This document shows positions 24,998 through 36,780 of a DNA stretch of 64,000 nt, one piece after another. Within the stretch, counting starts at the first letter, position 1, and each line of letters begins with the position of its first letter. Both the position numbers and the translations under genes were made by a program. A model generated the notes under the pieces. It ran no database searches, was not told where the DNA came from, and worked only from the letters and a program-made list of their open reading frames with translations. The stretch lies in contig VTPC01090626.1 in NCBI GenBank assembly GCA_011009095.1, forward strand, positions 12,821 to 76,820. Reading direction: 5' to 3'. Source of the stretch: Ignelater luminosus. Lineage: Eukaryota > Arthropoda > Insecta > Coleoptera > Elateridae.

Positions 24998-27900
24998 CTT
25001 TGGTAAAGTACAACTTTTAGATATCAATTCTTCACAATGACTGTAGTTATCCCTGGTATCGAAGACGGCTTATAATGTTAAACCTTTCTATCGAGAAAAG
25101 GGCACAAACAATGCTCCATATCTAGTATCCTAGTCTCTAATAAAATAACAATCATTTCCACATTACTCTTGTAATTCAGTTGACGTTCAACTTTTACACG
25201 CCTTTTGGCATAAGAATTACTGAATGATCTTTCAAAGATACGCAAAACCGATATTCCGCTTCCTGTAGAAGAGTTATGAAAAAAGTTTTTCATACATTCT
25301 GAACTCTTCATATTTTGTTTAGCTGATATCTAAACTCATCTTTGAACCGAAAGATCTCTTGGTAAGTCTTGATGTGATCTCGTTCTCTTCTCTCCTCTTT
25401 ACTATGGTTACTCGACTCGCTCCGTCACTATCATTTAACAACTTCTGAATCAAGGTGGAAACTCGACCAATTTAGTGACTTTAATAGAAAAATGCCCAAC
25501 TTGAACTTATTTTTTGTTTTGTGGAGAATTATATGAGCAACTCATTCACTCAAGTATCTAAATTTCTAAATCAAACTCAAAATCTGCTTTAGATATGTGA
25601 ACGACACCTTTATTGCCATGGACGACATATGCTAATCCTGGGATTGTCTGACGATCAACGTCCAGATATTAAGTTCACCATGGTAGTTGAGAACAATGAC
25701 TTCTACCGGAAAATATTTTAAAACAGTGACGGCCTATCCAAATGCCTAACCAGATATTACAAAAGCTTACCTTTAGCCAAAGTGTTGCCAGTGGCCACCC
25801 ATGCATAGGAAATCTCGCGGTATTGTCACTGCACTGCCACGCAAACATAAGATCAAAACTGTCTTTAAATCCATTAGCTAAATCTCACAATTTTTACCTT
25901 CTCTGAAGAATGGATATTTAACATTGTCGTTCAAAGAAGTAAAAAGTATACTATGCTTCTGGTCGTTTGCTAAACACAAACTATGTAAATTAAGCCACAT
26001 ATTTACATCTGTAGCAGTTACCGTCTGGCAACATGAAACAGGATATAAATTTGGTTCGAAGACTTGTCCACTATTTTTAAATCATTTTTTTTATCATACC
26101 AGAGAAATCAGGTAGTGATGGAGATCGTAAGACTGAAGAGACTGATGGATCTTTCTGATAAGATTCTTAATAGAACAATGTTTTGCAGGGAATATTATTA
26201 TGTTAATAAAATGGCGAAGATTAAATTTTGTAACTTTGATTAGGTAATTGCTTTATTTAAAAAAAGGAAATTTTGAAAATCTTTTCATTTAATACATCTT
26301 GTAAAATAACTGAATAGTTTTTTGCATAAAACAAATGAAATTTGAAATTGCAATATTTACTACTGTTTTGCCATGCATGTAGTTTGCTATATAAAATACA
26401 TAATCAAGATTATTCATCCACAGTATGCACTATGCAGTATCATCGCTAAAAGGAATATAATTATTTACAAATCAGATATCTTTATTATGATACCACAATA
26501 CTTGGCTTTTATGGCGTTTACTCTTTTAATGGAATAGCCCAAGGCTGAACACGTGCTCTTCTTGTTTGCCCAGTTTTCTTTAAAAATTACTTATTGACTA
26601 AACCTTTTAATATTTACATGTTCTGACGAGTATAAACGTGTTTTGAAACCCACTAGTAGTAATTCCATTCAAGGAATTTATTATAAGAATACAATTTATT
26701 GATGATTTATTATTTTTACAAATTTATAATTTTTTACATTTCATCTCATTTTTAACAACCATCCAGCAACACCTAGCTAATAAAATATAACGTCATTAAT
26801 AAATCAAACTGAGTTTTTGTACCTAATATTGTTTTTTAAATTGGGTACTCTCCAGATTACTTTGTATTTCTTAATAGGATCGTGCTAGAATTGTTTATGG
26901 GCCGTACTTAAGTTGAACAGGTTTGAAAAGATTGAATTGCTTGCAATTCTATTTTTACTAATGGTTACAGAAAACCGGTGTTCATAAAAAAAAACTATTA
27001 ATGGTTTGTGCCACTGGTTGTATTTAATTGAGTCTCTTTTAAGACTGGTAGATGTATACAGGGTGAAAAAATAGAACTGAAACTAGATTTTATTTGTGGT
27101 TTATTACTTGTTTAAATTTAGACAATAGACATTCTGTATATTTCTGACTAATCTTTTACTTGTTACAAATTATAATAAATTTCTTATTTTATATGAAACA
27201 AGACTATACCTATACTATCATGTTTTCGATCTCAGAAGGTTTATTCTTCTTTAGTGGTACTGGCGGTTCTTTCGAGTCCTACATTTTTTAACTTGCTTAT
27301 GGATAAAGTATGGATAAGTAAAAAAACTAAAAGCTTTGATAATATTTGATACGACGATATGTTCGAATAAGGTGAAGGTTAGAAATATCAAGAGTGATAA
27401 AAATTTGCCAACGGAAATAACAGTCCAAACAAAAAAGAAAACATTGTAAAGAATTCTGTGAAAGATCAAAGAATGTGTTGTATTCAAAAACAGTGAATAC
27501 GAATTCTACGAAATCGACCTTTTAGAGGGGTTCTTTTAAGGGTAACTATAAATACGTTTGTAATGTGAAATAGTTTTCTTATAGAAGCAATGTAGTATGT
27601 AACGAATTAATATTATCGGTATATTATTAACGATTTACTATTCTATTTTAGTTATAATAAATACATCCTTTAATCTTTACCTGCTTTTGTTTTCTTATCC
27701 TGCCAAACCAGATAATAATTTATTTAATGAACAAACATAAAAAAGGAAACAAGTGTTGATTCAAATAAAGCTGAATATAGTACACCTGCTTGTATCCACT
27801 CATCTATTTATTTATCAAAAACAAGAGCAGAAACTACAGTTACTAAGAGACTTACCAAGGTGGAATAAAAAAATATGGAAATAATATTTTTATTTTATTT

Positions 27901-28984
27901 ATTGTTATTCTTTCTTCTTCGCATTAATTTAGCAAGGCCGGCCTCAGACGTTAAGGCTTTATCACCGGCTAGACGAGAATTTTTGGCGGGAAACCCGTTG
28001 TAGGGCATGTACAAACCAGAATTTAAAAAAATAAAATCATCGTTCAGTTTCTACACTTGATATAACTACACAGTAGAAAATTGCATGAAATTTGTTAAAT
28101 AATAAGCAAGAAATATTATTTATACTTGCTCAACAATAGTTATTTACAGACCTTGTTGAATTCAAATCGGCCACAAAAGAAGACAGACTCAAAAGAAAAA
28201 CTTCCAGCTAAAAAAAGGAAATCGGCTTCTTTATTTTTGAATATCTTCTTGTGGTAAATGTGTTTTCTTAACAAGTAGGCGGATTTTTCAAATCCGAGAT
28301 ATAAGTACATATTTTTATTTTTCTTGTGGCTTGCTTATCTATTGCTTTCATTGTACTGGTTCAGTAGATCGAGTGGTTAGATATAGAAAAAGAACAAATA
28401 GCGATGACATTGTAAGTATATGGTCGTACTATTTCTGAAAGTGAAACTCTTCTATTTCACTCCACATCTAAAGAACGAAATTGCGTAAAACGTTAATTAG
28501 ACATGGATATTCCGCTGTCAATGATGAATCCGAATAATAGACGTTACTGTTGTTTTGTATTGGTTATCAGAAATCCCATTTTCTAGTATGACGCCAAAAA
28601 GATGTTTTCTTCACTATTAAATAACATTTCTACATCCATGTATTTTATCATATGTGTTTGAGTTGTGAACGTGAATGTGACGTAGCTGATGACCAAGAAA
28701 TCACGTGAATTAGACGTCGCTATGCTTGCTGATATTTTTCAATATATTTATGAGTTTCGAAGCAGAAACAAAAACAGTTTGTTCCCCCATGAACGAAATC
28801 TGCTTAAAATATTTTCAAATGAGATCTCGGTGTTTGTCTCCAGTGCAATATGAAGTAATTTAATGCAAATGAAGGTTTGGTATAGAATTTAGATTAAGAC
28901 TTTGATAAGACCAAAACACGACCTAGACATGAAATTTGTTTTATTTCCCTTGAACCGGTTTCTTACTGGTTTGGTGGTCGCTAT
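24998..28984 (+). other. Putative intron, 3' part
   Basis: No exon or RNA gene recognised. A lone TATACAGGGTG element end lies at about 27056. A small GC-rich patch at 27930-28010 contains AAGGCCGGCCTC. Confidence 0.35.
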
Positions 28985-30180
28985 TGGAAGTGTGCTATTT
29001 CGACAAAGGACATATGAACAATTTCTCCCAATTAAATAATTATATTATGCGGCTACTATGCAAAAAACAAGATTTGCCGCAAGTACATTTCTTTGGTACT
29101 TGTTGTTTAATAATTTGCGTTCATCTGCCGGAATATCACTCGATTATAAAAACTATCATGAATCTGTACATACCAATATATTTACAGATAATAATAAGTT
29201 GTGGTCTTTTATTCATAATAGAAAATGTGGTTCTAGAATACCGAGGTTGATTCAATAAGTAATCGGAAGACGATATTGCAGACGCTGTAAGAAAACTGAA
29301 GGACAAGTTCATATCCGGTATTGATATGGTTTTTAGCTTTTTTATTTGTGATTGTTCACCGATTTTCGCAAGTCACACATTGAACACTCAAAAGCTTCGT
29401 CTCTGCCCTTTACTTCAACATCTCGCGTCCCACAAGGGTGAAACTTGAGTCCGTTACTGTTCTTAGTTTTTATTAATGACTTTCCTCAGCATATGTGAAA
29501 AGTTATTATTTGCTCATGACTTAGAAATATTTCAACAAATACGCAATATTAATGACTACATATAGCTCCAAAAAAATATTGACTACTTAAGTAATTGGTG
29601 TAAAACCAACAGTCTTCGTCTAATCTAGGCAAATGCTCCGTCATGTCGTTTACTAGAGCACATCATCTTCTTGTTCATATTTATCTCATTAATGGAATTA
29701 TTCTAAAACGTACAAATATTGTTAATGACCTTGAAATATTTTTTGATGATAAACTCTATTTCAATGAAAATATTAATTAAACTGTATCAGTATAAGTTGC
29801 TAGCAGCGTCCTAGGGTTCATCTATAGAGACTGCGAAGACTTTTCTAGTACACCTTGTATGAAATTTTTATATTTAGCGTTTGTACGGTCTAAGCTAGAA
29901 TAGAGATCATCGATCTGATAATACTTGGTAATACAGAAGCAAACAATCGGTCCAATGACGTTTCATAAAATTTGTTATTTATTTAACAACAGGAGCAACA
30001 AACTAACTTTAAATTGGAAATGGAGTTTAGTCTTCTCAATATTCATCATCCTTTTATGAACCGGTTAGACTTATTGAGTTACTTTAGTTATTTGAACCTA
30101 TGTAGACTCCAAACTTCACCAGTTTGGATATCGAAGCTTCGCCTAACGATGAATAGAAAAATCTGTCAGATCAATGAGAC
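28985..30180 (+). mobile_element. Decayed, internally deleted non-LTR retrotransposon
   Basis: Protein fragments in plus-strand frames match the order of a Jockey/CR1-like second ORF. NKLWSFIHNRKCGSRIP (about 29200-29250) belongs to the linker before the reverse transcriptase. It is followed almost at once by the late palm motifs, so most of the fingers and palm is missing. Downstream comes thumb-like sequence. The 3' boundary is uncertain. Confidence 0.6.
29412..29760 (+). pseudogene. Reverse transcriptase palm remnant
   Basis: In one frame SRVPQG, a stop at 29439-29441, then LSPLLFLVFINDFPQHM correspond to the SGVPQGS-LGPLLFLIYINDLP block of non-LTR reverse transcriptases. In another frame LLFAHDLEIFQQIRNIND follows, with the catalytic FADD changed to FAHD at 29509-29520. 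Several further stops and frame changes follow, so it is inactive. Confidence 0.75.
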
Positions 30181-31344
30181 CAATAGACAAAGACTGCAGA
30201 AATGTGGAAAATGTAAAAAAGTAAAAAAAGAGAAGAAAGTCTGATGTATCATGTATTTGAGAAGACAGAGTTCAACTTTCTTGATGATAGAAAGCAATGG
30301 GCTATACAATGCTATAGCAGAGTGTTGTATGCTTATCTCATTCTAAGTTTACTCAAAAATGGACCAGGAATCATTCCTAACAGCTCAATGCATGCCACTA
30401 GGTTCCGTTTTTTGCTATGATTGTAGAGCTTCATTTATTACGTCTGCCAGATGAATCTTCTCAACGAATTAATACTGATCTGTGATGACGCACATGTAGA
30501 TCTGTCGATGTAAGTAAACCTGCATGATGAAATTCAGGCGTTATAGAGTTTTAGAAGCAATTATTTGTACTAGATCTTTTCAATGGCACGTTTGACATAG
30601 TAAAATGCCATTAAAATGTTGTTATCATGCTTTTGGGAGATTTAAGTAGATTAACGTGCTTGCACATTCCACAATCAGTGACGTATCTACCATAAAACTA
30701 GTAAAACTTACAGCTTAGAGTTCCTATATTATAGAGACAAGACTGGACCTTTTGTACAGAATTTTCAGAAAAAATCCCCCTAATTTATATTGTCAAGTTT
30801 CTTAGAAATCTTCATACGAAAAGGCATCAATCCAAAATCCAGAAACTGCTTGTTTGGGCTTCTTCAGAACTCATCTAAAAACTGAAAATTAAATAAAAGA
30901 ACATTGGCCTTTTAGGTAAAAATATTTATAATGTGAAACAAATACCTACATTAAAAATCAGTGGTGTAATTTCAGATGTGAGATCTTAGTGAAATAAGGT
31001 TCTGTTGGTGATTCTATATGTCAACTATAGGTGCAGTCCAGTTGGATTCTAAAATAGTAATAAAAGCACAAACATGAAATAATGTTCCGGTATTGCTGCA
31101 TACTCATAAATTACTAACGCCAAAACACAATCACATTTCATAACCTCAAACAATAACGAACAAAAAAATGACGAAGTTTTTGTTCTGTTGTTTAACTTGG
31201 TACTTTTTTTATTGTTTTGAATTAACTCTTATGAGAAAAATAAACAAATTGATTTAATAAAAGGTAGTTAATAGTTATCTTTTATCCTACTTTATTATTT
31301 TAGCTTTGCTTATACCCTCATTAATGCTTTTGTTTTTGTTTCAG

Positions 31345-31379
31345 ATTGCTGCTTACCGAAGAAAGATTCATCTAAATGA
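31345..31379 (+). CDS. Candidate last coding exon of the plus-strand CDI-like gene
   Basis: A long pyrimidine tract ending TTTTTGTTTTTGTTTCAG immediately precedes 31345. Joined to the phase-1 donor at 13131, the frame continues DCCLPKKDSSK and stops at TGA 31377-31379, giving a protein of 138 residues. The resulting tail KRTAEVIDCCLPKKDSSK resembles in layout the basic C-terminus of p21/dacapo proteins, where a PCNA-binding box (Q-x-x-I/M-T-D-F/Y-F/Y) lies among basic residues, but the key aromatics are absent. The junction is inferred from splice consensus and frame only. Another acceptor in the 18.2-kb interval could be the true partner. Confidence 0.35.
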
Positions 31380-31641
31380 GAGAGAGCAAGACTGTAATAA
31401 AGATTGTTGCAATCATAAACTGAAATGACGAGTTTATACTTTATTGATTACTTTATTGTTATTAAGTTAATTTCTTTCTTTGTTTTATAGACTATAAAGC
31501 AGCAATTCTGTCTAAGTCAGAAGACAGCATTCAGATGTTATATTTATTTAAGAGCAGTAAATTATATGTTGCATTCAAATGAAGAAAGGAATTGTAATAT
31601 TCAAATTAAACTATGTTGTTTGAAAGACCATACGCAATAAA
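31380..31641 (+). terminator. Putative 3' UTR with polyadenylation signal
   Basis: AATAAA at 31636-31641 follows the proposed stop by about 260 bases; another AATAAA lies at about 31825. A second acceptor-like sequence, TTTGTTTTATAG, ends at 31490, so an alternative or additional 3' exon is possible. Confidence 0.3.
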
Positions 31642-31659
31642 ATCTATATATCCTATATC

Positions 31660-33196
31660 TAGTCTTATATTCTAATGATAAGTTTATTGTAAAACTTATA
31701 CCTGTATTTCTGAAATATATGTAATTATGTATTGTTTATTAAACAAATAAGAAAGTAAGTCTGTCTTTTGTTATTATTTATTGTAAATTACAATACTATA
31801 TATAGTTTGAAAACTTATGATAGAATAAACTTTGCAAATCAATTAGGAAATATTTAACTTATATTCTTGGAAGTTATATTCTCTGTCTATTTGTGATCCT
31901 TCCAAGTAATCGATTAGTGACGTCATATACTTTCTTAAATGACAATCCATACTTTTTATCGCGTAGGTCTACAGATCTTTTTTTGTTTTTTCCGTCAACT
32001 GTTTTTTTGTTTTCATTTTACAAATAGCCTCCGTTTCAAAAACTCATCGAGATAAACTTCCTTTGGTGGAAGTGGTAGAGAGAAAGCCTTTGAACGATCA
32101 AAGTTTCTTAATCGTATTGTTTTGATATTTCCAAATAGAAATTTGGGATACAGAAAAATGTGTTCTTTCAATCAGAAAATAGAAGTATAAACTGTCACTT
32201 AAGAAGGATATCGATGTCACTGGACGATGTCATGTGACTATGAAGGGAAATAGGTAGAAGATATGGCTCACAAAAAAGTTTAAGTTTGTTCTCAAATATG
32301 TTTCGTATTGAGTTATAGAATTTAGGTATTAGATACATGGTAAGTTTCTACGCTGCACATATAGTGTATAAGCAAACGTTAGTAGGTAGTTATTAAAAAC
32401 CTTAAGATATAAAATAATGAACTACTATACCGTATATCAACTTTGAAAATTGTACACAGGAATTTGAATGCATTGTAGATTGCTTATTTTGACAGTAAAA
32501 AATTCTTTGGTTGGTTATTTTATTTATATTGCTAGTTTTAGTTTATTTCTATCATAGCCACTTATGAACTATGTCCCAAGCCAAAGGTGGTTGAGTCCCT
32601 ATTTTAATCGATTTGATATTGTTTGCTACCGATTTTATTTGAATTTCTCTGGACAATGATTGTTAGAAATACAAAATAATTTTTCAAATCGATTTCCTGT
32701 AAAATGAAGATTTTGGACTTACATAGTCCGTCTCTGGGGTACAGATAGAATTAAGGATCTTCCACAAAGATGTACTTATTTATTTATTAGAATGAATCTG
32801 ATACCGATACTCGTTATATTATTTCTGTTGACATGACCTGGAAAGGGCAAAAAACGTTCATTCATAAGAAAAATCCTTTTAATTTCTAAATGGGAATTAG
32901 TGCCCTCCCTTGCCTACTTGTCCATGTCTGCTTATATTCTAAAACTGTCCAAAGAATCTAAATGTCCTAATTTGAAAGTATCTGAAATCTTCCAATACTA
33001 TGCATCAAAACCATCTTACCGCGGATAACTGACAATTAGTTTTTCCTAATAAGAATGAAATGTGGAGATACTTGACTTCAACATAATGTATTCCTAAAAG
33101 AGATCGACAGACTTACTGTAAACTATTATTATAGTATATAAACTGCTGTGATCAGCGTTGGGTACAGATAATTTTAAATTTATCCAAAAAAATATC
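31660..33196. other. No gene recognised
   Basis: AT-rich intergenic sequence with no recognisable ORF, RNA gene or repeat end. Confidence 0.45.
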
Positions 33197-33198
33197 TA

Positions 33199-34478
33199 CG
33201 AGGGTGGTCTGAAAAGTTTCCGACCTCAACGTGAAGATGGCAGCACTCGTAAATAAAAGCTACTGAATTTCGTTGTTCATCTGTTGACAGTTACTCACCA
33301 AAGTTTCAGCCATTTTGGACGCGCAGTTTTTATGTAACAGTCGTTTGAGTGAGTTGATGTGAGTTTTTTTGTGAAAATGGACAAAATCGAGTATCGAGCT
33401 GTCATTAAATATTTGTTTTTGAAAGGCAATACGCCTTCGCAAATAAAAGATGAGTTGGATTCTGTGTATGGGGACTCTGCACCATCATTTACCACAGTGA
33501 AATTTTGGGCTGCTGAATTTAAACGTGGCCGTAAGAGCTTGGGAGACGATGAACGTTCGGGACGTCCAAAAACTGCAACTACCGACGAAAACATCGCCAA
33601 AGTTCACCAAATGGTGCTAGACGACCGCCGAATTAAAGTGAGAGAGATAGCAGAGGTTATGAACATGTCAAAAGAACGTGTTTGTCACATATTAAATCAA
33701 CATTTAGGCATGAGAAAGCTGTCCGCGCGTTTGATCACGTTAGACCAAAAACGTGTTCGAATGAATATTTCCAACGCTCTTTTGGCGCAGTTTAGGCGAA
33801 ATAAATCCGAGTTTTGGCGCCGATTAATTACTGTAGATGAAACTTGGATACACCATTATACGCCCGAAACAAAAATACAGTCCAAACAGTGGACTGCAAA
33901 GGGGGAACCGGCTCCAAAAAAAGCAAAAACTGTTTTTTCGGCTGGGAATGTGATGGCGACTGTTTTGTGGGATAGTCATGGAGTTATTTTAATCGATTAT
34001 CTTCAAAAAGGAAAAACCATTACAGGAGCATACTATGCATCATTACTTGACAAGCTGAAGGCAGAACTTGCGAAAAAACGGCCACATTTGCAGAAAAAGA
34101 AAATCCTGTTTCACCAAGACAACGCACCGTCTCACACCTCAGCGGTTGCCATGGCGAAAATCCACAAATTACGGTTTGAACTGCTTGACCATCCGCCTTA
34201 CTCACCAGATCTAGCCCCAAGCGACTTCTTTTTGTTTCCTCATCTAAAAATTGCGCTCGGAGGACAAAGATTTTCGTCAAATGAAGAGGCAATCACCTTC
34301 GTGAACAATTATTTTGCAGAGAAAAATGCCGAGTACTATTTGGACGGGTTACAGAGATGGGAGCATCGCTGGGAGAAGTGTGTAGAGTTACAAGGAGACT
34401 ATGTTGAAAAATAAAAAAAATTTTCAGAAAAAATGACTTGTATCTTTGTCAGGTCGGAAACTTTTTAGACCACCCTCG
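33199..34478 (+). mobile_element. mariner element, family A copy 2
   Basis: Inverted ends of about 28 bp begin CGAGGGTGGTCTGAAAAG on the left and CGAGGGTGGTCTAAAAAG (inverted) on the right. TA duplications lie at 33197-33198 and 34479-34480. The 1280-bp element is the sister of the copy at 3840-5126 in the opposite orientation. It carries the only full-length open transposase frame in the window. Confidence 0.96.
33377..34414 (+). CDS. mariner transposase, full-length ORF lacking the WVPR motif
   Basis: Encodes a DD34D transposase that would bind the element's ends and move it by cut-and-paste in the nucleus. The usual start is MDKIEYRAVIKYL at 33377; the frame is open from an ATG six codons earlier (33359). 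Counting from that upstream ATG, the paired-like helix-turn-helix region covers roughly residues 1-115. The catalytic aspartates are D160 (TVDETWIHHY), D254 (FHQDNAPSH) and D289 (SPDLAPSDFF), with the expected 34-residue spacing. Compared with the sister copy, four residues (WVPR) are missing after residue 123, removing most of the conserved linker motif. The conserved VFWD block reads VLWD. It is open but probably impaired; activity cannot be judged from sequence alone. Confidence 0.95.
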   Translation: MDKIEYRAVIKYLFLKGNTPSQIKDELDSVYGDSAPSFTTVKFWAAEFKRGRKSLGDDERSGRPKTATTDENIAKVHQMVLDDRRIKVREIAEVMNMSKERVCHILNQHLGMRKLSARLITLDQKRVRMNISNALLAQFRRNKSEFWRRLITVDETWIHHYTPETKIQSKQWTAKGEPAPKKAKTVFSAGNVMATVLWDSHGVILIDYLQKGKTITGAYYASLLDKLKAELAKKRPHLQKKKILFHQDNAPSHTSAVAMAKIHKLRFELLDHPPYSPDLAPSDFFLFPHLKIALGGQRFSSNEEAITFVNNYFAEKNAEYYLDGLQRWEHRWEKCVELQGDYVEK

Positions 34479-34496
34479 TAGATAAGCTAATATATA

Positions 34497-34550
34497 ATAA
34501 ACTAAATGTAGATAATAGATAGTAGATAATTAATAAGTAGATAATAATGC
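34497..34550. repeat. TAGATAAT-like simple repeat
   Basis: Imperfect runs of TAGATAATAGATAGTAGATAA and related words lie just downstream of the mariner. Confidence 0.6.
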
Positions 34551-34579
34551 AAAAATGAAAGTTTATGTAGAATATAAAA

Positions 34580-35400
34580 ACAAATACTGCAGGTCATGAT
34601 GGAATATCAGCATATATGATGAAGCTGTGTTTACCCCATCTTCTCCCTACATGTCACCCTTTTAAATGAAGTTTGTAAACCAACCGAATTCAAAGATCTC
34701 CGACCTGTTTCTATCTTACCTGCTTTATCCAAAGTATCGGAAATTATTATAGGGAAACAACTGAGGAATTTTGTAGAACAGTATGATATTTTGCCTGAGA
34801 CACAATCTGGGTTTAGATGAGGACACAGTTACACTAGTGTATTACTTAAAGTAAGAGACGACGTCTTTGACAATAAATTTGCTACAGTTCTGGTTCTAAT
34901 AGACTTGTCAAAAGTTTCTGATACAGTAAATTATCAATTTTTATTTTCCGTATTGCATCTTTGTGGTCTTTCTTAACAGTCTTTTACTTCTTTAAAAAAT
35001 ACCTAACAAATCGGCAGCACGTTGTGGTACACAAAAACAATAAATCAGATTATGCAACTTTACGATCAGGGGTTCCCCAGGGATGTATACTTAGCCCGAT
35101 TCTCTTTGTAATTTATACATCTAACGTTCATGAGCAATTTTGGCAAGTGGACGATCAAAGTCATCAAAATAGATCGGCAGCTTTGAACTCATTTCTTATA
35201 GCTAAACTTGATTTGAATATTAGGTAGTATCCATTATATCTTTCAAAAATTATTTAGGGAGACGTACACACCCAACACTATGATCCTTGCGTCACGATGC
35301 CATTCAGATTCGCCTGTGATTTTTGTCAGGAATGACTATCAATGGTAGCATCACTTCCTTTATGTATCTTCCAATTGCATTTTTGAAATGCATTTGTTCG
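34580..35400 (+). pseudogene. Non-LTR retrotransposon reverse transcriptase remnant
   Basis: Plus-strand frames show the ordered motifs of a CR1/Jockey-like reverse transcriptase. They are TAGHDGISAYMMKLCLP (about 34590), FKDLRPVSILPALSKVSE, ILPETQSGFR with a stop in place of the next residue, LVLIDLSKVSDTVNYQ (catalytic region A) and SGVPQGCILSPILFVIYTS (V at 35072). The catalytic Y/FADD motif is replaced by QVDD soon after. Frameshifts and stops interrupt the frame repeatedly. Weakly similar coding sequence continues to about 35400. It differs from the remnant at 28985-30180 and covers the part of the enzyme missing there. Confidence 0.85.
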
Positions 35401-36323
35401 CATATACTGAAATTTATTTAGTTACTACTGAAGATGGCATTATGTATGTTTTTTAATAAAATGAGGCGCTGATCTTTGCGGGTCTGGGTTAAACGCGTAT
35501 ATAATGACCTAGCCATGGAACTCTAACAGTTTGAGTTGTGTGAATGAGAGACAAAATTGTGTAAATGAGGTTTTCTACGTCTAAATACTCCCAAACGATG
35601 AGATAAGTTCAGAAAATCCTTACATCTTTTTTGAGAGATTCCGCTGCATCCGTTAAGAATTGGAATATGGATTGCTGTATCTCGTAGATATTTTCTGAAG
35701 GATCTGTAAATACACAGAGGTATCGGAATAATCTTTTCAATGAGTTCGTTAACCAATTGCACGATAACAAGTCGTAACGGGGTTTCTTTTAACAGGAGGG
35801 CGCCACGGTTCACACTACTCTCAAAACAATTAATTGCTTGTGGCAGTTCTTTAGAGATTGGCTTATTAGTCTGCGTTGTAATTCTGGATTTCCACCAAGG
35901 TCATTGGATTTAACTACCCGGATTATTTTGTTTTCCTCTTTCTGAAAAACAGGATTTTCAAAAAATTACCTGAATTAAGAGATCGTATTACCGAATAATA
36001 TGCCCTTATTACACTGGCCATACTCCAGAGTTAATCTGTCTTTGCAAGAAAATAGTGTTCATTTTCAACATTTGTTGTAGTAGTCTATAGCTGTAATTTA
36101 CAATTATAAAATCAGATAAGTCACATAACCAGGTTTGCCTAAAACCTGACAGTTTAATTTCACCTTTGTTCCAACTCAAACAAACGTTTTCAGATTGAAA
36201 ATACGTCACCGCTTATCTAAAATATTTTTGCTCATGCGGTAATTAAAATTTTGATAATCATTGCTAGATTGCACATCCAAGTTTATCACTGCAAGGTTTT
36301 TAAAACCATACGTTTATCAATTT
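35401..36323. other. No gene recognised
   Basis: AT-rich sequence with short ORFs only. The part from about 36240 resembles the flank of the short element near 40645-40720, so it may be part of an older, larger repeat. Confidence 0.4.
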
Positions 36324-36780
36324 TACAGGGTGTTTTGTTGTATTTGACGATGTTTTACAAGAAAAAATTGGGTAACACCAAAACTGTTTAGTATAGGCCA
36401 TATAGTATTCTTTATAAGATTAATAACAAAACAATCTTTATTCAAATCCAATTTTATTATAAACAATATATCTATTGACATATATAAACAAAACCTACTT
36501 TCTATTTTCAATATTTTCCCTACTTTTACATGTTATACATACATAACAATAAACCTAAATCAGTAATTAGCATTGGATGAGGAATAAGAAAGCAACAAAA
36601 TATACATTGTTGTTCCTTTTAGGAAAACCCAAGCTTTAAGTGCCGCGCTTTTATAGAACCGCTGCGAACTTCAGACTAATTTTATAAAGTACACACAAGC
36701 GTCCTATACAACTTTTTTTAATAATAGTTTTTTATTTTTCTACGCTATCTTCCAAGTACAGACCGTTGGGACACCCTGTA
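36324..36780. mobile_element. Short element with TACAGGGTGT ends
   Basis: TACAGGGTGT at 36324-36333 is exactly inverted as ACACCCTGTA at 36771-36780. It is 457 bp, AT-rich and without an ORF. A diverged relative lies at about 43580-43946. Confidence 0.55.

Noticed and set aside
33295..33600. 101-codon antisense ORF (and its twin at 4725-5030)
   Set aside because: Shadow of the mariner transposase on the opposite strand; present only because the two mariner copies are nearly identical.
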